From NCBI GenBank assembly GCA_002440235.1, contig DJRZ01000004.1:53495-87689 (forward strand): a stretch of 34,195 nt of DNA, in the 5' to 3' direction. Shown piece by piece: positions 1 through 7,310 of the stretch. This stretch comes from Alphaproteobacteria bacterium UBA6347. GTDB taxonomy: Bacteria > Pseudomonadota > Alphaproteobacteria > CAAGCB01 > CAG-977. Each line of letters begins with the position of its first letter. The stretch's first letter is position 1. The notes under the pieces were generated by a model. That model was not told the DNA's origin and searched no databases. It saw only the letters and a program-made list of their open reading frames with translations. A program made the position numbers and the translations under genes.

Positions 1-1799
1 TTCATCAGATTGCGGCGGCGAATGCGTTCGCGCAACAGCCCCGACGGGTCGTCGTCAATCACGTTCAGCCAGCGCAGACGTTCCTTTTTCTTTTCGTCCT
101 CGGCGTCCGTTTTTTCGCCGGCGCCGGCGGGTTTGTCCGATTCTTCCTTCGCCCGTTCGTCGACCGGTTTTTCAAGCTTTTCATCGCCCGTCCCGCCGTT
201 TTCGCGTTCTTCGGCGGCGGATTTCGCGGCGGCGTCCCGATTTGCGCCGTTTTCGCCGCTTCGGGCTTGCTCTTGTTCAGCCGCCCGTTGTTGCGGTTCC
301 GTCCGGTTTTGCTCTTGCGAGCTGTCTTGCGGCTGTTGCCGATCCGACCGGTCTTGCCGTTGGTCTTGCGGTTGCCGATCCGCCTGGTCTTGCCGTTGAT
401 CCCGTTGCTGATTTCGCTGATTTTGCTGTTGATTCCGCTGTTGCCGTTTTTTCAGCTGTTCTTCCAGATATTTTTTGTTAAAGGCGGCGTCCGCGTGATC
501 GGGGCGTTCCGCCAGCACTTTTTCATACGCCTCGATCGCCTGTTTGTATCGCCCCGCCCGCGCCAAAGCGTTGCCCAGATTGTAGCGCGATTCCGCGTCC
601 CGAGCGTGTTCCAGCGCGGAAACCGCCGCCGCGTAGTCCCCCGCCCTGTACGCCGCCGCGCCGCGCCACGCCGCGTCCGCGAACACGGAAACGTCGGACG
701 GCTGTTCGCCCGCCGCAACGCGCAAAGCCTCTTTGCGGTCGGCGCGCGTCCACAGGTCGGAAACGTCCGCGCGCGCGGGAACGGACGCCAAAGCCAGCAT
801 CAGCGCGCCCAGCCACCCCTTGCGGAATCCCAAGGCGGCGAACGGAAGAATGAACAGGCACAGAATCGCGCCGAAATCGCGCCAAGCGTCCGCCTCGGTC
901 GTTTCCTCGTCCCGTTCGACGGGACGGCTGTCCGCCGTTTCGCGCAGCAAAGCCGCGCCGTCCGAATCGTCCAGCGTCATGCGCCTGTATTCCCCGCCGC
1001 CCGCGCGCGCCGCCCGCCGCATGATCTTTTCGGGCAGGACGGACAGAACGGGCTTTCCCCCGCGCGTCACGAACGCCCCGTCCGCCTGCTGCAAAGGCGC
1101 GCCGCCGTCCGTTCCGACCCCCAGAACGGACAGCGTGAAGCCGTCCTTTTTCAGCTTTCCGGCGGCGTCGACGATCGCGTCGGCGTTCGAATCGACCGCG
1201 CCCGCGCCGATCCAGACGACGCGCCCGCCCGACGCGCCCGCCTGTTTCAACAGATTCCCCGCCCGCGTCAAAGCTTTGGCGACGTCCGGAACGCGCCCGC
1301 CCATCATGGTCGCCCGCACCGACGACAGCATGTTGTCGATGACCTTGGCGTCCCGCGTCAGCGGAGCGGCGACGAAAACGTCGTCGTCGAACAACACCAG
1401 AGCGTTCTGCCCGTCTTTCGTTTCGTTCAAAAAATCGTGCAGTTTAAAGCGGGCGCGTTCCATGCGCGACGGTTTGACGTCCGCGGGCGTCATGAAAACG
1501 GAAATGTCCAGCAGATAAACGGTGTCCGTTCCTTTGTTCACGGCGGGCTGCGGCAGTTTTTCCCACGCCGGTCCCGCCAGCGCGGCAACCGCCAGCGTCC
1601 AGCAGACCGACAGCAAAACCAGCGGCGAATGCCGCCGCGCGTCCGTTCCCGCGATCAAAAGCGGACGCAACAGCGCCCTGTCGCAAAAGCTTTGCCACGC
1701 CCCGCCGTTTCCGCGCCCCTTGCCCGCCAGAACGGGCAGCAGCAGAAAAACGCAAAATCCCCACAGCCATTCGGGGCGCAAAAAATGAAACGTCGTCAT
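1..1799 (-). CDS. BatB/BatC-like protein: von Willebrand A domain, TPR and Gln-rich tail (C-terminus cut by window edge)
   Basis: About 599 residues are visible and the frame is still open at base 1. Order: two N-terminal hydrophobic segments (about residues 11-25 and 59-76), a von Willebrand A domain (about 90-310), another membrane helix, TPR-like repeats (RYNLGNALARAGRYKQAIEA and following), then a Gln/Asn/Arg/Asp-rich low-complexity tract (roughly bases 290-480) and an acidic/basic tail containing DDDPSGLLRERIRRR, typical of BatB/BatC fusions. Family knowledge: Bat proteins form a membrane-anchored, largely periplasmic complex of uncertain function. The ATG at 1799 overlaps the batA stop (ATGA), so translation is probably coupled. 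Odd: the metal-binding (MIDAS) motif reads D98-I-S100-V-F102 instead of DxSxS, and the later Thr and Asp positions also look lost (MMGGRVPDVAKAL, VVWIGAG), so metal binding is doubtful. Confidence 0.9.
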   Translation of the reverse strand, partial: MTTFHFLRPEWLWGFCVFLLLPVLAGKGRGNGGAWQSFCDRALLRPLLIAGTDARRHSPLVLLSVCWTLAVAALAGPAWEKLPQPAVNKGTDTVYLLDISVFMTPADVKPSRMERARFKLHDFLNETKDGQNALVLFDDDVFVAAPLTRDAKVIDNMLSSVRATMMGGRVPDVAKALTRAGNLLKQAGASGGRVVWIGAGAVDSNADAIVDAAGKLKKDGFTLSVLGVGTDGGAPLQQADGAFVTRGGKPVLSVLPEKIMRRAARAGGGEYRRMTLDDSDGAALLRETADSRPVERDEETTEADAWRDFGAILCLFILPFAALGFRKGWLGALMLALASVPARADVSDLWTRADRKEALRVAAGEQPSDVSVFADAAWRGAAAYRAGDYAAAVSALEHARDAESRYNLGNALARAGRYKQAIEAYEKVLAERPDHADAAFNKKYLEEQLKKRQQRNQQQNQRNQQRDQRQDQADRQPQDQRQDRSDRQQPQDSSQEQNRTEPQQRAAEQEQARSGENGANRDAAAKSAAEERENGGTGDEKLEKPVDERAKEESDKPAGAGEKTDAEDEKKKERLRWLNVIDDDPSGLLRERIRRRNLM

Positions 1800-2791
1800 G
1801 CCTTTCTCCCCGCCGCGAAAACCAGCGCGCCCAGAACGCCGAGGGCGAACGCCGCCGCCAGCGGATAGTAAAACAGCGTTTTGACGGGACGCGCGAACAC
1901 GTCGTCGTTTTTCACGGGTTCCAGTTTGTCGATTTCCCCGTAAATCTCGACCAAATCGGTCGTGTTTTTCGCGCGGTAGTATTTTCCGCCCGTTTTCAAG
2001 GCGATTTCCCTCAGCGTTTTTTCGTCGATTTCGTCGCCGCGCGGCAGCGACAGCGACCCGAACAGCCCCGTCATTTCGACCGTGTCCGACCCGACGCCGA
2101 CGGTATAGACCCTCACCCCCGCCTTTTGCGCCAGATCGGCGGCTTCGGTCGGGCGCATCACCCCCGCGTTCGCCGCCCCGTCCGACAGCAGGACGACGAC
2201 CTTTCCGGTCGCGGGAACGTCGATCATCGATTTCAGCGCCAGCCCCAAAGCGTCCCCGATCGCGGTCTGCGTCCCCGCCATGCCGACGTCGGCTTCGCGC
2301 AGCAGCTGCGACACCGTCGCGACGTCGTAGCTGAGCGGAACGTACAGATACGCCCGTTCGCCGAACAGCACCACGCCGACGCGGTCGCCCGCGCGTTTTT
2401 GAACGAACGCGTCAGCCACCGCCTGAACGGCGTCCCAGCGGCGGATCGCCCTGTTTTGATAAGCGAAGTCGGCTTCCTGCATCGATCCGGAAATGTCCAG
2501 AACCAACATCAGGTTGCGCCCCTGCGTCGGCACTTTGACGGGGGCGCCCGTCCAAACGGGATTCGCCGCCGCCGCGATCAGCAACAGCCAGACCAGCGCG
2601 CCCAGCAGACGCAGGAAAATCCGTTTCGCCGCATCGGAACGCCCGCCCGACGCGTTCAAAGCCGCGACGGAATCGAAAAACGGGACTTTCAGCGCGTCGC
2701 CGGTCTTGTCCCGCGCCGGCGGCAGAACCGCCCGCGCCAGCAGCGGCAGAGGCAACAGCAGAAACACCCACGGAAAAGCGAACCCCGTCAT
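1796..2791 (-). CDS. batA: BatA-like von Willebrand factor type A membrane protein
   Basis: 331 residues. An N-terminal hydrophobic segment (about 7-24) and a second helix (about 60-78) precede a von Willebrand A domain, and a final helix lies near 308-328. The MIDAS metal site is intact: D99-I-S101-G-S103 in LVLDISGSM, Thr176 in QTAIGDAL and Asp204 in VVLLSDGAAN. This contrasts with its degenerate partner downstream. The start at 2791 is chosen because ATG overlaps the stop of the upstream DUF4381 gene (ATGA, 2788-2791); the frame stays open further upstream, but only inside that gene. The stop in turn overlaps the next ATG (1796-1799). The family acts at the membrane/periplasm together with MoxR-type ATPases, none of which is visible here. 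Confidence 0.93.
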   Translation of the reverse strand: MTGFAFPWVFLLLPLPLLARAVLPPARDKTGDALKVPFFDSVAALNASGGRSDAAKRIFLRLLGALVWLLLIAAAANPVWTGAPVKVPTQGRNLMLVLDISGSMQEADFAYQNRAIRRWDAVQAVADAFVQKRAGDRVGVVLFGERAYLYVPLSYDVATVSQLLREADVGMAGTQTAIGDALGLALKSMIDVPATGKVVVLLSDGAANAGVMRPTEAADLAQKAGVRVYTVGVGSDTVEMTGLFGSLSLPRGDEIDEKTLREIALKTGGKYYRAKNTTDLVEIYGEIDKLEPVKNDDVFARPVKTLFYYPLAAAFALGVLGALVFAAGRKA

Positions 2792-3267
2792 AAATTTTTC
2801 TCCACCCACCCGCGGGCGGCGGCGACCAGATGCCGCCCGTCCGCCGGATCGCCGTCCGGTTCCGACGGGGCGAACGCCGTTTCCCGCAATAAAAATTTGT
2901 CCCGTTCGTTCAAATTCGCCCCCGTGCGTTCCAGAAAATCCGTCCAGTCCCGACCGTTCAGCCCCGCCGTTTTTTCCCGACCGAAGCGCGCCAGCGAACC
3001 GCGGCGCAAAACGACGGAAACGTCGGACGCCAAAGCCGCCGCGTCCCTTTGTTCGGCATAGCGGCGTTCGGCGTCGTCCAGCGCGGCGAAAGCCTCCGCC
3101 CGCCGTTTGTATTTCGGCGTCAGGCGGTAAAGCCGACCGACCGCCCACGTCCCCGCCAGAACGGTCAGCGCGACCCGCGCGCCCGTCCCCAACGGGAAAA
3201 AGGCGTCCGGATACGGCGGGCGCACGCACGCCAGCAATTCCTGTTCGGTCGACGGCAGCGGAATCAT
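2788..3267 (-). CDS. DUF4381-family protein of the Bat operon
   Basis: 159 residues. A membrane helix near 27-45 follows a short N-terminus starting MIPLPSTEQELLACVRPP, a proline/leucine-rich start common in DUF4381 proteins. The rest is a soluble, charged helical region. Position is the second line of support: DUF4381 genes usually sit just before batA, as here, with ATGA overlap. The ATG at 3267 is preceded by AAAGGA at about 8 bases. In the common arrangement a moxR ATPase and a DUF58 gene lie upstream. Here this gene opens the minus-strand operon and a divergent plus-strand gene follows, so the operon has been split or rebuilt. Function of the family is not established. Confidence 0.8.
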   Translation of the reverse strand: MIPLPSTEQELLACVRPPYPDAFFPLGTGARVALTVLAGTWAVGRLYRLTPKYKRRAEAFAALDDAERRYAEQRDAAALASDVSVVLRRGSLARFGREKTAGLNGRDWTDFLERTGANLNERDKFLLRETAFAPSEPDGDPADGRHLVAAARGWVEKNL

Positions 3268-3344
3268 GTTTTTCCTTTCATCGACAGAATCTAAGTGATT
3301 TGTCCGCGATATTCAAGATTTTCGCCGAAATCTTCCGCGCCCTC

Positions 3345-3373
3345 TGGACAAAAGTGGAAAAACGGTGCAAAAT
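3345..3373 (+). promoter_or_regulatory. candidate sigma-70-type promoter for the 3404 gene
   Basis: TGGACA (3345-3350), a 17-base spacer and CAAAAT (3368-3373) give 5/6 and 4/6 matches to the consensus hexamers. Predicted transcription start is near 3380. That lies downstream of an alternative GTG start at 3365 and so favours the ATG at 3404. The 11-mer TCTGGACAAAA around this -35 recurs at 29270-29280. Confidence 0.4.
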
Positions 3374-3403
3374 AAAGCCCTTGACAACGAAAAGGCGGCT
3401 ATC

Positions 3404-4009
3404 ATGCTGGATTATTTTTCGCCCGCGCGCGTCGAAACCGCGGGGGGGCAACAGGACAGGCAAAAGGAAATCCGGACGCTGGACGACGTTCCCGCCCGCT
3501 ACCGCGCCTATCCGGATTTTGAAAAGCTGACGGACGACCCCGCCCACCGCGGCGATCCGAACGGCAAAGTCCTGCGCGAAGCCATGGCGGCGGCGGAGGC
3601 GGACCTGTCCCGCGCGGTCAAAGGTCCCGTCACGCGTTCCGACACGGCTTACATCGATTTCTACGACGGGGACGGACACCCTTACGACGTGAAAACGCCG
3701 CTGTCGCCGTCCGCGGGGGACAGATGGGCGTTCGACCCCGCGTCCAACGCCGAAACGATCCTGCGCCAGCTGGACATGGAACACCCCAACAAAAAAACGG
3801 GCGCGGTCGAACCCGTGTCCGTCCTGATCGACACGACGTACATGACGCCGAAAGACCGCCTGGACATGTGGCGCGAACTGCGCAAGCGCACAAAGGAAAA
3901 CAGATCCGTCCTGAACAACGTGCGCGAAGTCAACGTCAAACTGGACAAGCCGCGCGAAAACCGGCTGACCGCCCTGCAAATCCTGCGCCGCCAAAGAACG
4001 GAAAGATAA
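3404..4009 (+). CDS. unknown protein, possible PD-(D/E)XK nuclease-like fold
   Basis: 201 residues from the ATG at 3404, which has AAAGGCGG upstream. An in-frame GTG at 3365 would precede the predicted transcription start. No signal peptide or membrane segment. I do not recognise the full-length family. The central part has a pattern typical of PD-(D/E)XK folds: YIDFYDGDGHPYDVKTP (residues 83-99), giving Asp85 followed by Asp95-x-Lys97. A helix and a hydrophobic strand VSVLIDTTYM follow. The spacing recalls CdiA-type tRNA-nuclease C-terminal domains, but this is pattern reading only. Only 5 bases separate it from the Sel1 lipoprotein gene downstream, so the two are probably co-transcribed. 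No secretion leader or long delivery domain is attached. Confidence 0.65.
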   Translation: MLDYFSPARVETAGGQQDRQKEIRTLDDVPARYRAYPDFEKLTDDPAHRGDPNGKVLREAMAAAEADLSRAVKGPVTRSDTAYIDFYDGDGHPYDVKTPLSPSAGDRWAFDPASNAETILRQLDMEHPNKKTGAVEPVSVLIDTTYMTPKDRLDMWRELRKRTKENRSVLNNVREVNVKLDKPRENRLTALQILRRQRTER

Positions 4010-4014
4010 ACACC

Positions 4015-4557
4015 ATGCGTTTCACAACAACCGCCCTGCTGTGCGCCCTGCTGACGCTGTCGTCGGGCTGCGCGCTCGTCCCCGACTTCTACACTCCGGA
4101 CATGGAGGCGCACACCGACATCGAACGCGGAATCGAGGCGTTCAACATCGCCGATTACCCCAAAGCCCTGCAATACATGGGACCGCTGGCGGACGACGGC
4201 GATCCGGACGCGCAATACATCGTCGGCATGATCTACCTGTACGGGCTGGCGGGCGTGAAAAACACCTACACGGCGCAAAAATTCCTGACGTTCGCGGCGC
4301 AGCAGGGACAGCGCGCGGCGCAGGAACAGCTGGCTTTCCTGTATCAGGACGACCTGACGCCCGTCTACAACCCGATCGACGCCTACTACTGGTTCAGCGT
4401 CATCATCGGCGACCACCCGCAGTACCGCTCCAAACTGGAAAATCTGGAATGGACGCTGCGCAGCCGCGGATTGCTGGAACAGGCGCGGGGCATGTCCAAA
4501 CCGGTCGAGCCCAGATACAAGGGAATCGACTATAATTCGCTGTTTCCCCTGCGCTGA
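4015..4557 (+). CDS. Sel1-repeat/TPR-like lipoprotein
   Basis: 180 residues. The N-terminus MRFTTTALLCALLTLSSGCA is a lipoprotein signal peptide with Cys19 as the likely acylated residue (SSGC, slightly off the usual L-x-x-C box). After it come Sel1-like helical repeats: IADYPKALQYMGPLADDGDP, DAQYIVGMIYLYGLAGVKN and AQQGQRAAQEQLAFLYQDD, then DAYYWFSVIIG. Such repeats bind proteins; the partner is unknown. The gene starts 5 bases after the preceding stop and its own stop shares a base with the next ATG (TGATG at 4555-4559), so the three genes look like one operon. Some Sel1 lipoproteins act as immunity proteins for secreted toxins; nothing here proves that. Confidence 0.82.
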   Translation: MRFTTTALLCALLTLSSGCALVPDFYTPDMEAHTDIERGIEAFNIADYPKALQYMGPLADDGDPDAQYIVGMIYLYGLAGVKNTYTAQKFLTFAAQQGQRAAQEQLAFLYQDDLTPVYNPIDAYYWFSVIIGDHPQYRSKLENLEWTLRSRGLLEQARGMSKPVEPRYKGIDYNSLFPLR

Positions 4558-6098
4558 TGCCGGAATATCCGTCAAAACGCGAAAACGCCGTTTCGTTCGC
4601 CGTTTGCGTCGCCGCCGGCGTTTTGCTGAGCGTCCTGTTGCGCCACGACGTCTTTTTCGATTTGGAAAACTACCACTATTACAACGGGTTCGCGTTCGCG
4701 AACGACCGTTTGGGATACGACGTCGCGCCCGCGGGCGTTCACACGTTTTTCAATCCTTTGCTGGATTTCGTCAACTGGCTTTTGATCAGGCGTTTGAACG
4801 CCGTCCCCGACGCGTATTTCGCGCTGACGGGATCGGTTTTCGGCGTTTTGCTGTTCGTCTGCCTGAAGATCAACCGCCTGTTTTTCAAAAGCCGGACCGC
4901 GGTCGCCCTGTCGCTGGTTCTGGCGTCGACGGGGTTCGCGACGTGGTTTCAAATCGGATCGTCCACCAACGAAATTCCCGTCGCCGTTTTGGCGCTGACC
5001 GCCCTTTACCTGATGCTGAAAGACGAAAAGACGCCGTTCGCCGCGTTTTTGCTGGGCGCGGCGGCGGGATTGAAGCTGACCGCGGCGACCTACTGCCTGT
5101 CGTCGGCGGTCGTCTTTTTTCTGTTCAACGTCAAAAATTTCAAACGCGTCGCCCTGTTCGCGCTGTGCGGCGTTTGCGGTTTTCTGGCGACGGACGGATT
5201 TTGGGCGTACAAGCTGTTCAATCTGTATCAAAATCCCGTTTTTCCGTTTTTGAACGGCTTTTTTCATTCACCGTGGTTCGCGGACGTCAACCTGTCCGTT
5301 CAATCTCTGGAATCGCCGGATTTGGACAGGTCGTTCCCGTCCCTGCTTTTCCTGCCGCTGTTTTTGATTTCGGTCACGGAAGGCGACGAACCGACGCTGG
5401 ACCACACGACGTTTTCGGATTTCCGCTGGCTGTTCGCGTTTTTACTGGCGGCGGCGTATCTGGCGCGGCGGAAGAAAATCCGCCTGAGCGAGCGGGAAAA
5501 GTTTCTGGCGTTGTGGCTGTTCGTTTCCTATGTCGTTTGGATCAAAGCGTTTCTGGTCGTGCGCTATCTGATCCCCGTCGAAATGATGCTGCCCGTTTTC
5601 TTCGTCAAAGCGGGCGCCGCCGTCAAACCGTCGACCGGATCGCCCGCCGGACAAGCCGCGAAGCTGTCGCTGTGCGTTCTGGCGTTTTCCGTCTGCGTCG
5701 GGACGGTCTGGCATTCCGAACGCTGGATCGGCGACAAGCGCGAACCGCACGTTCTGCCCTCCGTTCCCGACTGGAACGTTCCGGACGGCGCCGTGTTTTT
5801 AACGCTGGGGCAACAAAACTCCGCCTATCTGGCGCAAATCGCCGAACGGCGCGACGTCAGAATCGTCAATCGACCGCAATACATGTGGCGTTTGATTTCA
5901 AAAACGAAATGGGCGCAAGCCGTCAAAGACGCGGCGGAAAGCGGCGCCGTCCGCGCCGTCTGGGTGACGGACAAGAAAAACTTTGTGCAAATCGACGGCA
6001 TGACCTGTCGGATTTTGACCGTGGACGCCCTGCATTCCGTCTGTTTTCCCGCCGACATCGCCGACGGCGTTTTCGGCGCGTCACAGCCCCGACAGTGA
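4557..6098 (+). CDS. multi-pass membrane protein, GT-C glycosyltransferase-like
   Basis: 513 residues with about ten hydrophobic segments (first near 12-28). An early luminal/periplasmic loop carries FFDLENYHYYNGFAF, reminiscent of the acidic first loop (D/E near Y-H-Y) of GT-C and DUF2029-type glycosyltransferases that use polyprenyl-phosphate sugars. This is a fold-level guess. The C-terminal 100 residues form a soluble domain (SKTKW, VWVTD, IDGMTCR). The ATG shares its A with the preceding TGA. The 3' end overlaps a minus-strand uvrB remnant by 18 bases. A diverged second copy of the soluble tail lies just downstream (6252-6585), with about 44 of 95 residues identical by hand alignment. 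Confidence 0.8.
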   Translation: MPEYPSKRENAVSFAVCVAAGVLLSVLLRHDVFFDLENYHYYNGFAFANDRLGYDVAPAGVHTFFNPLLDFVNWLLIRRLNAVPDAYFALTGSVFGVLLFVCLKINRLFFKSRTAVALSLVLASTGFATWFQIGSSTNEIPVAVLALTALYLMLKDEKTPFAAFLLGAAAGLKLTAATYCLSSAVVFFLFNVKNFKRVALFALCGVCGFLATDGFWAYKLFNLYQNPVFPFLNGFFHSPWFADVNLSVQSLESPDLDRSFPSLLFLPLFLISVTEGDEPTLDHTTFSDFRWLFAFLLAAAYLARRKKIRLSEREKFLALWLFVSYVVWIKAFLVVRYLIPVEMMLPVFFVKAGAAVKPSTGSPAGQAAKLSLCVLAFSVCVGTVWHSERWIGDKREPHVLPSVPDWNVPDGAVFLTLGQQNSAYLAQIAERRDVRIVNRPQYMWRLISKTKWAQAVKDAAESGAVRAVWVTDKKNFVQIDGMTCRILTVDALHSVCFPADIADGVFGASQPRQ

Positions 6099-6250
6099 CA
6101 GGGCGGAATTTTCCAGCCGCTTGATTTCGTCGCGGATCTTCGCCGCCTGTTCGAATTCCAGATCCTCGGCGGCTTTGCGCATTTGTCTGGTCAGCTTGGC
6201 GATCGTGTCCTTTAATTTCTTGTCGGACGCGAACGCCCGTTTGCGGCCGG
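6081..6250 (-). pseudogene. uvrB 3'-end remnant (UVR motif), copy 1
   Basis: The minus-strand frame encodes DKKLKDTIAKLTRQMRKAAE and [17 protein letters not shown] followed by a stop at 6081. This is the C-terminal UVR motif of UvrB. Hand alignment with the intact gene at 7554 gives 31 of 37 identical residues, and the same position relative to the stop codon. None of the helicase domains is present, so it cannot be a functional UvrB. It lies convergent to the membrane-protein gene and overlaps its end. The left boundary is exact (stop codon); the right boundary is approximate. Confidence 0.85.
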
Positions 6251-6251
6251 A

Positions 6252-6585
6252 TTTCCCCGACAAGCTGATCGTCCCCGATGATACGGAGTTTTTAACGTCC
6301 GGCAACCGCAATTCGATGTTTTTGGCGCAAGTGGCGGAAAAGGCGAAGATCAGGATTGTCAACAGGGATGAAAACCTGTGGCCGTTCATATCCAAAACAA
6401 AATGGGGCGAAAAAATCAAAAACACGGCAAAAGAACCGGCAATCAAAGCGTTGTGGATGACATCCGGCACATCCGCCATCACCGTTGACGGCATGACCTG
6501 CCGCCCGTTTCAGGCGGACATGATTCACACCGTGTGTTTCCCCGACAAAATCGCAGGCGTCGCGTTTTTAATGTTCCAACCCTGA
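6252..6585 (+). pseudogene. second, diverged copy of the membrane protein's C-terminal tail
   Basis: The plus-strand frame encodes IRIVNRDENLWPFISKTKW, ITVDGMTCR and HTVCFPDKIAGV, aligning with RIVNRPQYMWRLISKTKW, IDGMTCR and HSVCFPADIADGV at the end of the 4557-6098 product. The tail frame is still open for about 110 codons and ends at a TGA at 6585. Its beginning is abrupt, directly after the uvrB remnant, and no membrane segments or start signal precede it. An open frame running in from 6121 is antisense to the uvrB remnant there and is not credible as a gene start. The substitutions are largely conservative, which suggests the source was once a functional homologue. Confidence 0.75.
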
Positions 6586-6589
6586 TATT

Positions 6590-6662
6590 GATCCTCGGCC
6601 GCCTTGCCTTTCTGTTTAGCTGGCAAGGCGATCGTGTTTTTTTTATTTTATCTCGGATGCGG
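6590..6662 (-). pseudogene. uvrB 3'-end remnant, copy 2 (decayed)
   Basis: DNA-level match to copy 1. GATCCTCGGC at 6590 and GGCGATCGTGT about 36 bases later occur with the same spacing as at 6161, and the intervening bases are largely alignable. About 62 bases corresponding to 6099-6160 are missing, including the stop region. The sequence has drifted AT-rich and encodes no continuous UVR frame. It follows the second membrane-protein tail just as copy 1 follows the first. Confidence 0.6.
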
Positions 6663-6670
6663 GGGAACGC

Positions 6671-7228
6671 TCAGACTTTCAATCCGCACAAACCGAACAG
6701 CCGTTTCAACCGCCGTTTCACCAGTATGCGCGCCAAAGGGGAAATGATGTTTTCCAATTTCAAAAAACACCAGCCCTTGTAGCGGCAAAAGCTTTTCATA
6801 TCAATGTATTTCAACTGTTTTTTACCGTTTTTGATCTGAACGACAAAATTGTTCAAATTGAAATCATAAAAAAACAAATCGTGCGCCAACAGATTATATG
6901 CGAAAAAATTCAGCTGTTCCGCCAGTTCGGGACAAATTTTCCCATTTGTTATATAATATCCCAACGGTTTCGACGGCGATCCGTCGTCGTCAAAAAAGGC
7001 TTCGCATTCCAACCCTTTCCCCAAATTCGTATCGACCAAACACGGGGCGGTTTGGGCGACAAAATCGTTTAAAACCGATTTGGCGGTGTAAAAAGTATGG
7101 ATTTCGCGATCGAAAAAATCCGCTTCTTTGAATCGAGACGGTATTTTAACGCATTTGCCCGTCTTTGTCGGATGCTTAAAGCAAAGTCTCGTCGAACCCT
7201 TTCCCAGAAAGTCCGTTAAAATCAACAT
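6671..7228 (-). CDS. YrbL-family (PhoP regulatory network) protein, kinase-fold-like
   Basis: 185 residues, soluble. The N-terminus LGKGSTRLCFKHPTKTGKCV matches the G-x-G-x-x-R-x-C-y-x-H-P...C-x-K-I pattern of YrbL proteins, and a later DFNLNNFVV...YIDMKS resembles a protein-kinase catalytic loop (Asp/Asn) and metal-binding Asp. YrbL proteins are known mainly as PhoP- or stress-regulated proteins with no settled biochemical role. The gene is clearly lower in GC than its neighbours and sits divergent to an XRE regulator, next to uvrB remnants, which suggests acquisition. A near-consensus promoter lies upstream (7264-7293). The stop is at 6671. Confidence 0.78.
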   Translation of the reverse strand: MLILTDFLGKGSTRLCFKHPTKTGKCVKIPSRFKEADFFDREIHTFYTAKSVLNDFVAQTAPCLVDTNLGKGLECEAFFDDDGSPSKPLGYYITNGKICPELAEQLNFFAYNLLAHDLFFYDFNLNNFVVQIKNGKKQLKYIDMKSFCRYKGWCFLKLENIISPLARILVKRRLKRLFGLCGLKV

Positions 7229-7259
7229 CTTAATTCCAAAATCATTTGTGTCCGGTTGA

Positions 7260-7275
7260 TGTAATTATAATTGCA
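7260..7275. promoter_or_regulatory. near-palindromic candidate operator
   Basis: TGTAATTATAATTGCA is a 16-base inverted repeat with one mismatched pair and a perfect AATTATAATT core. It overlaps the -10 box of the yrbL-like promoter and lies in the 82-base spacer between the yrbL-like gene and the divergent XRE regulator. It is a plausible binding site for that regulator. Confidence 0.45.
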
Positions 7276-7293
7276 TTTAAACAAACGTGTCAA
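7264..7293 (-). promoter_or_regulatory. near-consensus sigma-70-type promoter for the yrbL-like gene
   Basis: Read on the minus strand: TTGACA (7293-7288), an 18-base spacer and TATAAT (7269-7264). Both hexamers are perfect. Transcription would start near 7257, giving a short leader before the ATG at 7228. The -10 box lies inside the palindrome at 7260-7275. Confidence 0.65.
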
Positions 7294-7310
7294 GCGATAA
7301 TCATTGAAGA

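Noticed and set aside
290..480. Repeat or CRISPR-like array of CTGTTG/CGGTTG units
   Set aside because: Low-complexity coding DNA for a Gln/Arg/Asp-rich linker in the BatB-like protein. The units are irregular, with no spacers or fixed repeat length.
267..1868. A 533-codon plus-strand open frame opposite the BatB-like gene
   Set aside because: Arg/Pro/Gln-rich shadow of GC-rich coding DNA. The minus strand shows clear domains and overlapping start/stop architecture. Similar long antisense frames occur opposite uvrB, trkA, guaD, the VirB6-like genes and the 28182 gene and were rejected for the same reason.
3365..3403. GTG start adding 13 residues to the possible nuclease-fold protein
   Set aside because: It lies upstream of the predicted transcription start (near 3380) and has a poor ribosome-binding site. 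The ATG at 3404 fits better.
6121..6585. A 154-codon plus-strand frame running through the uvrB remnant into the second membrane-protein tail
   Set aside because: Its first 45 codons are antisense to the UVR remnant (the same shadow protein appears opposite intact uvrB at 7594), so it is a chance fusion rather than a gene start.
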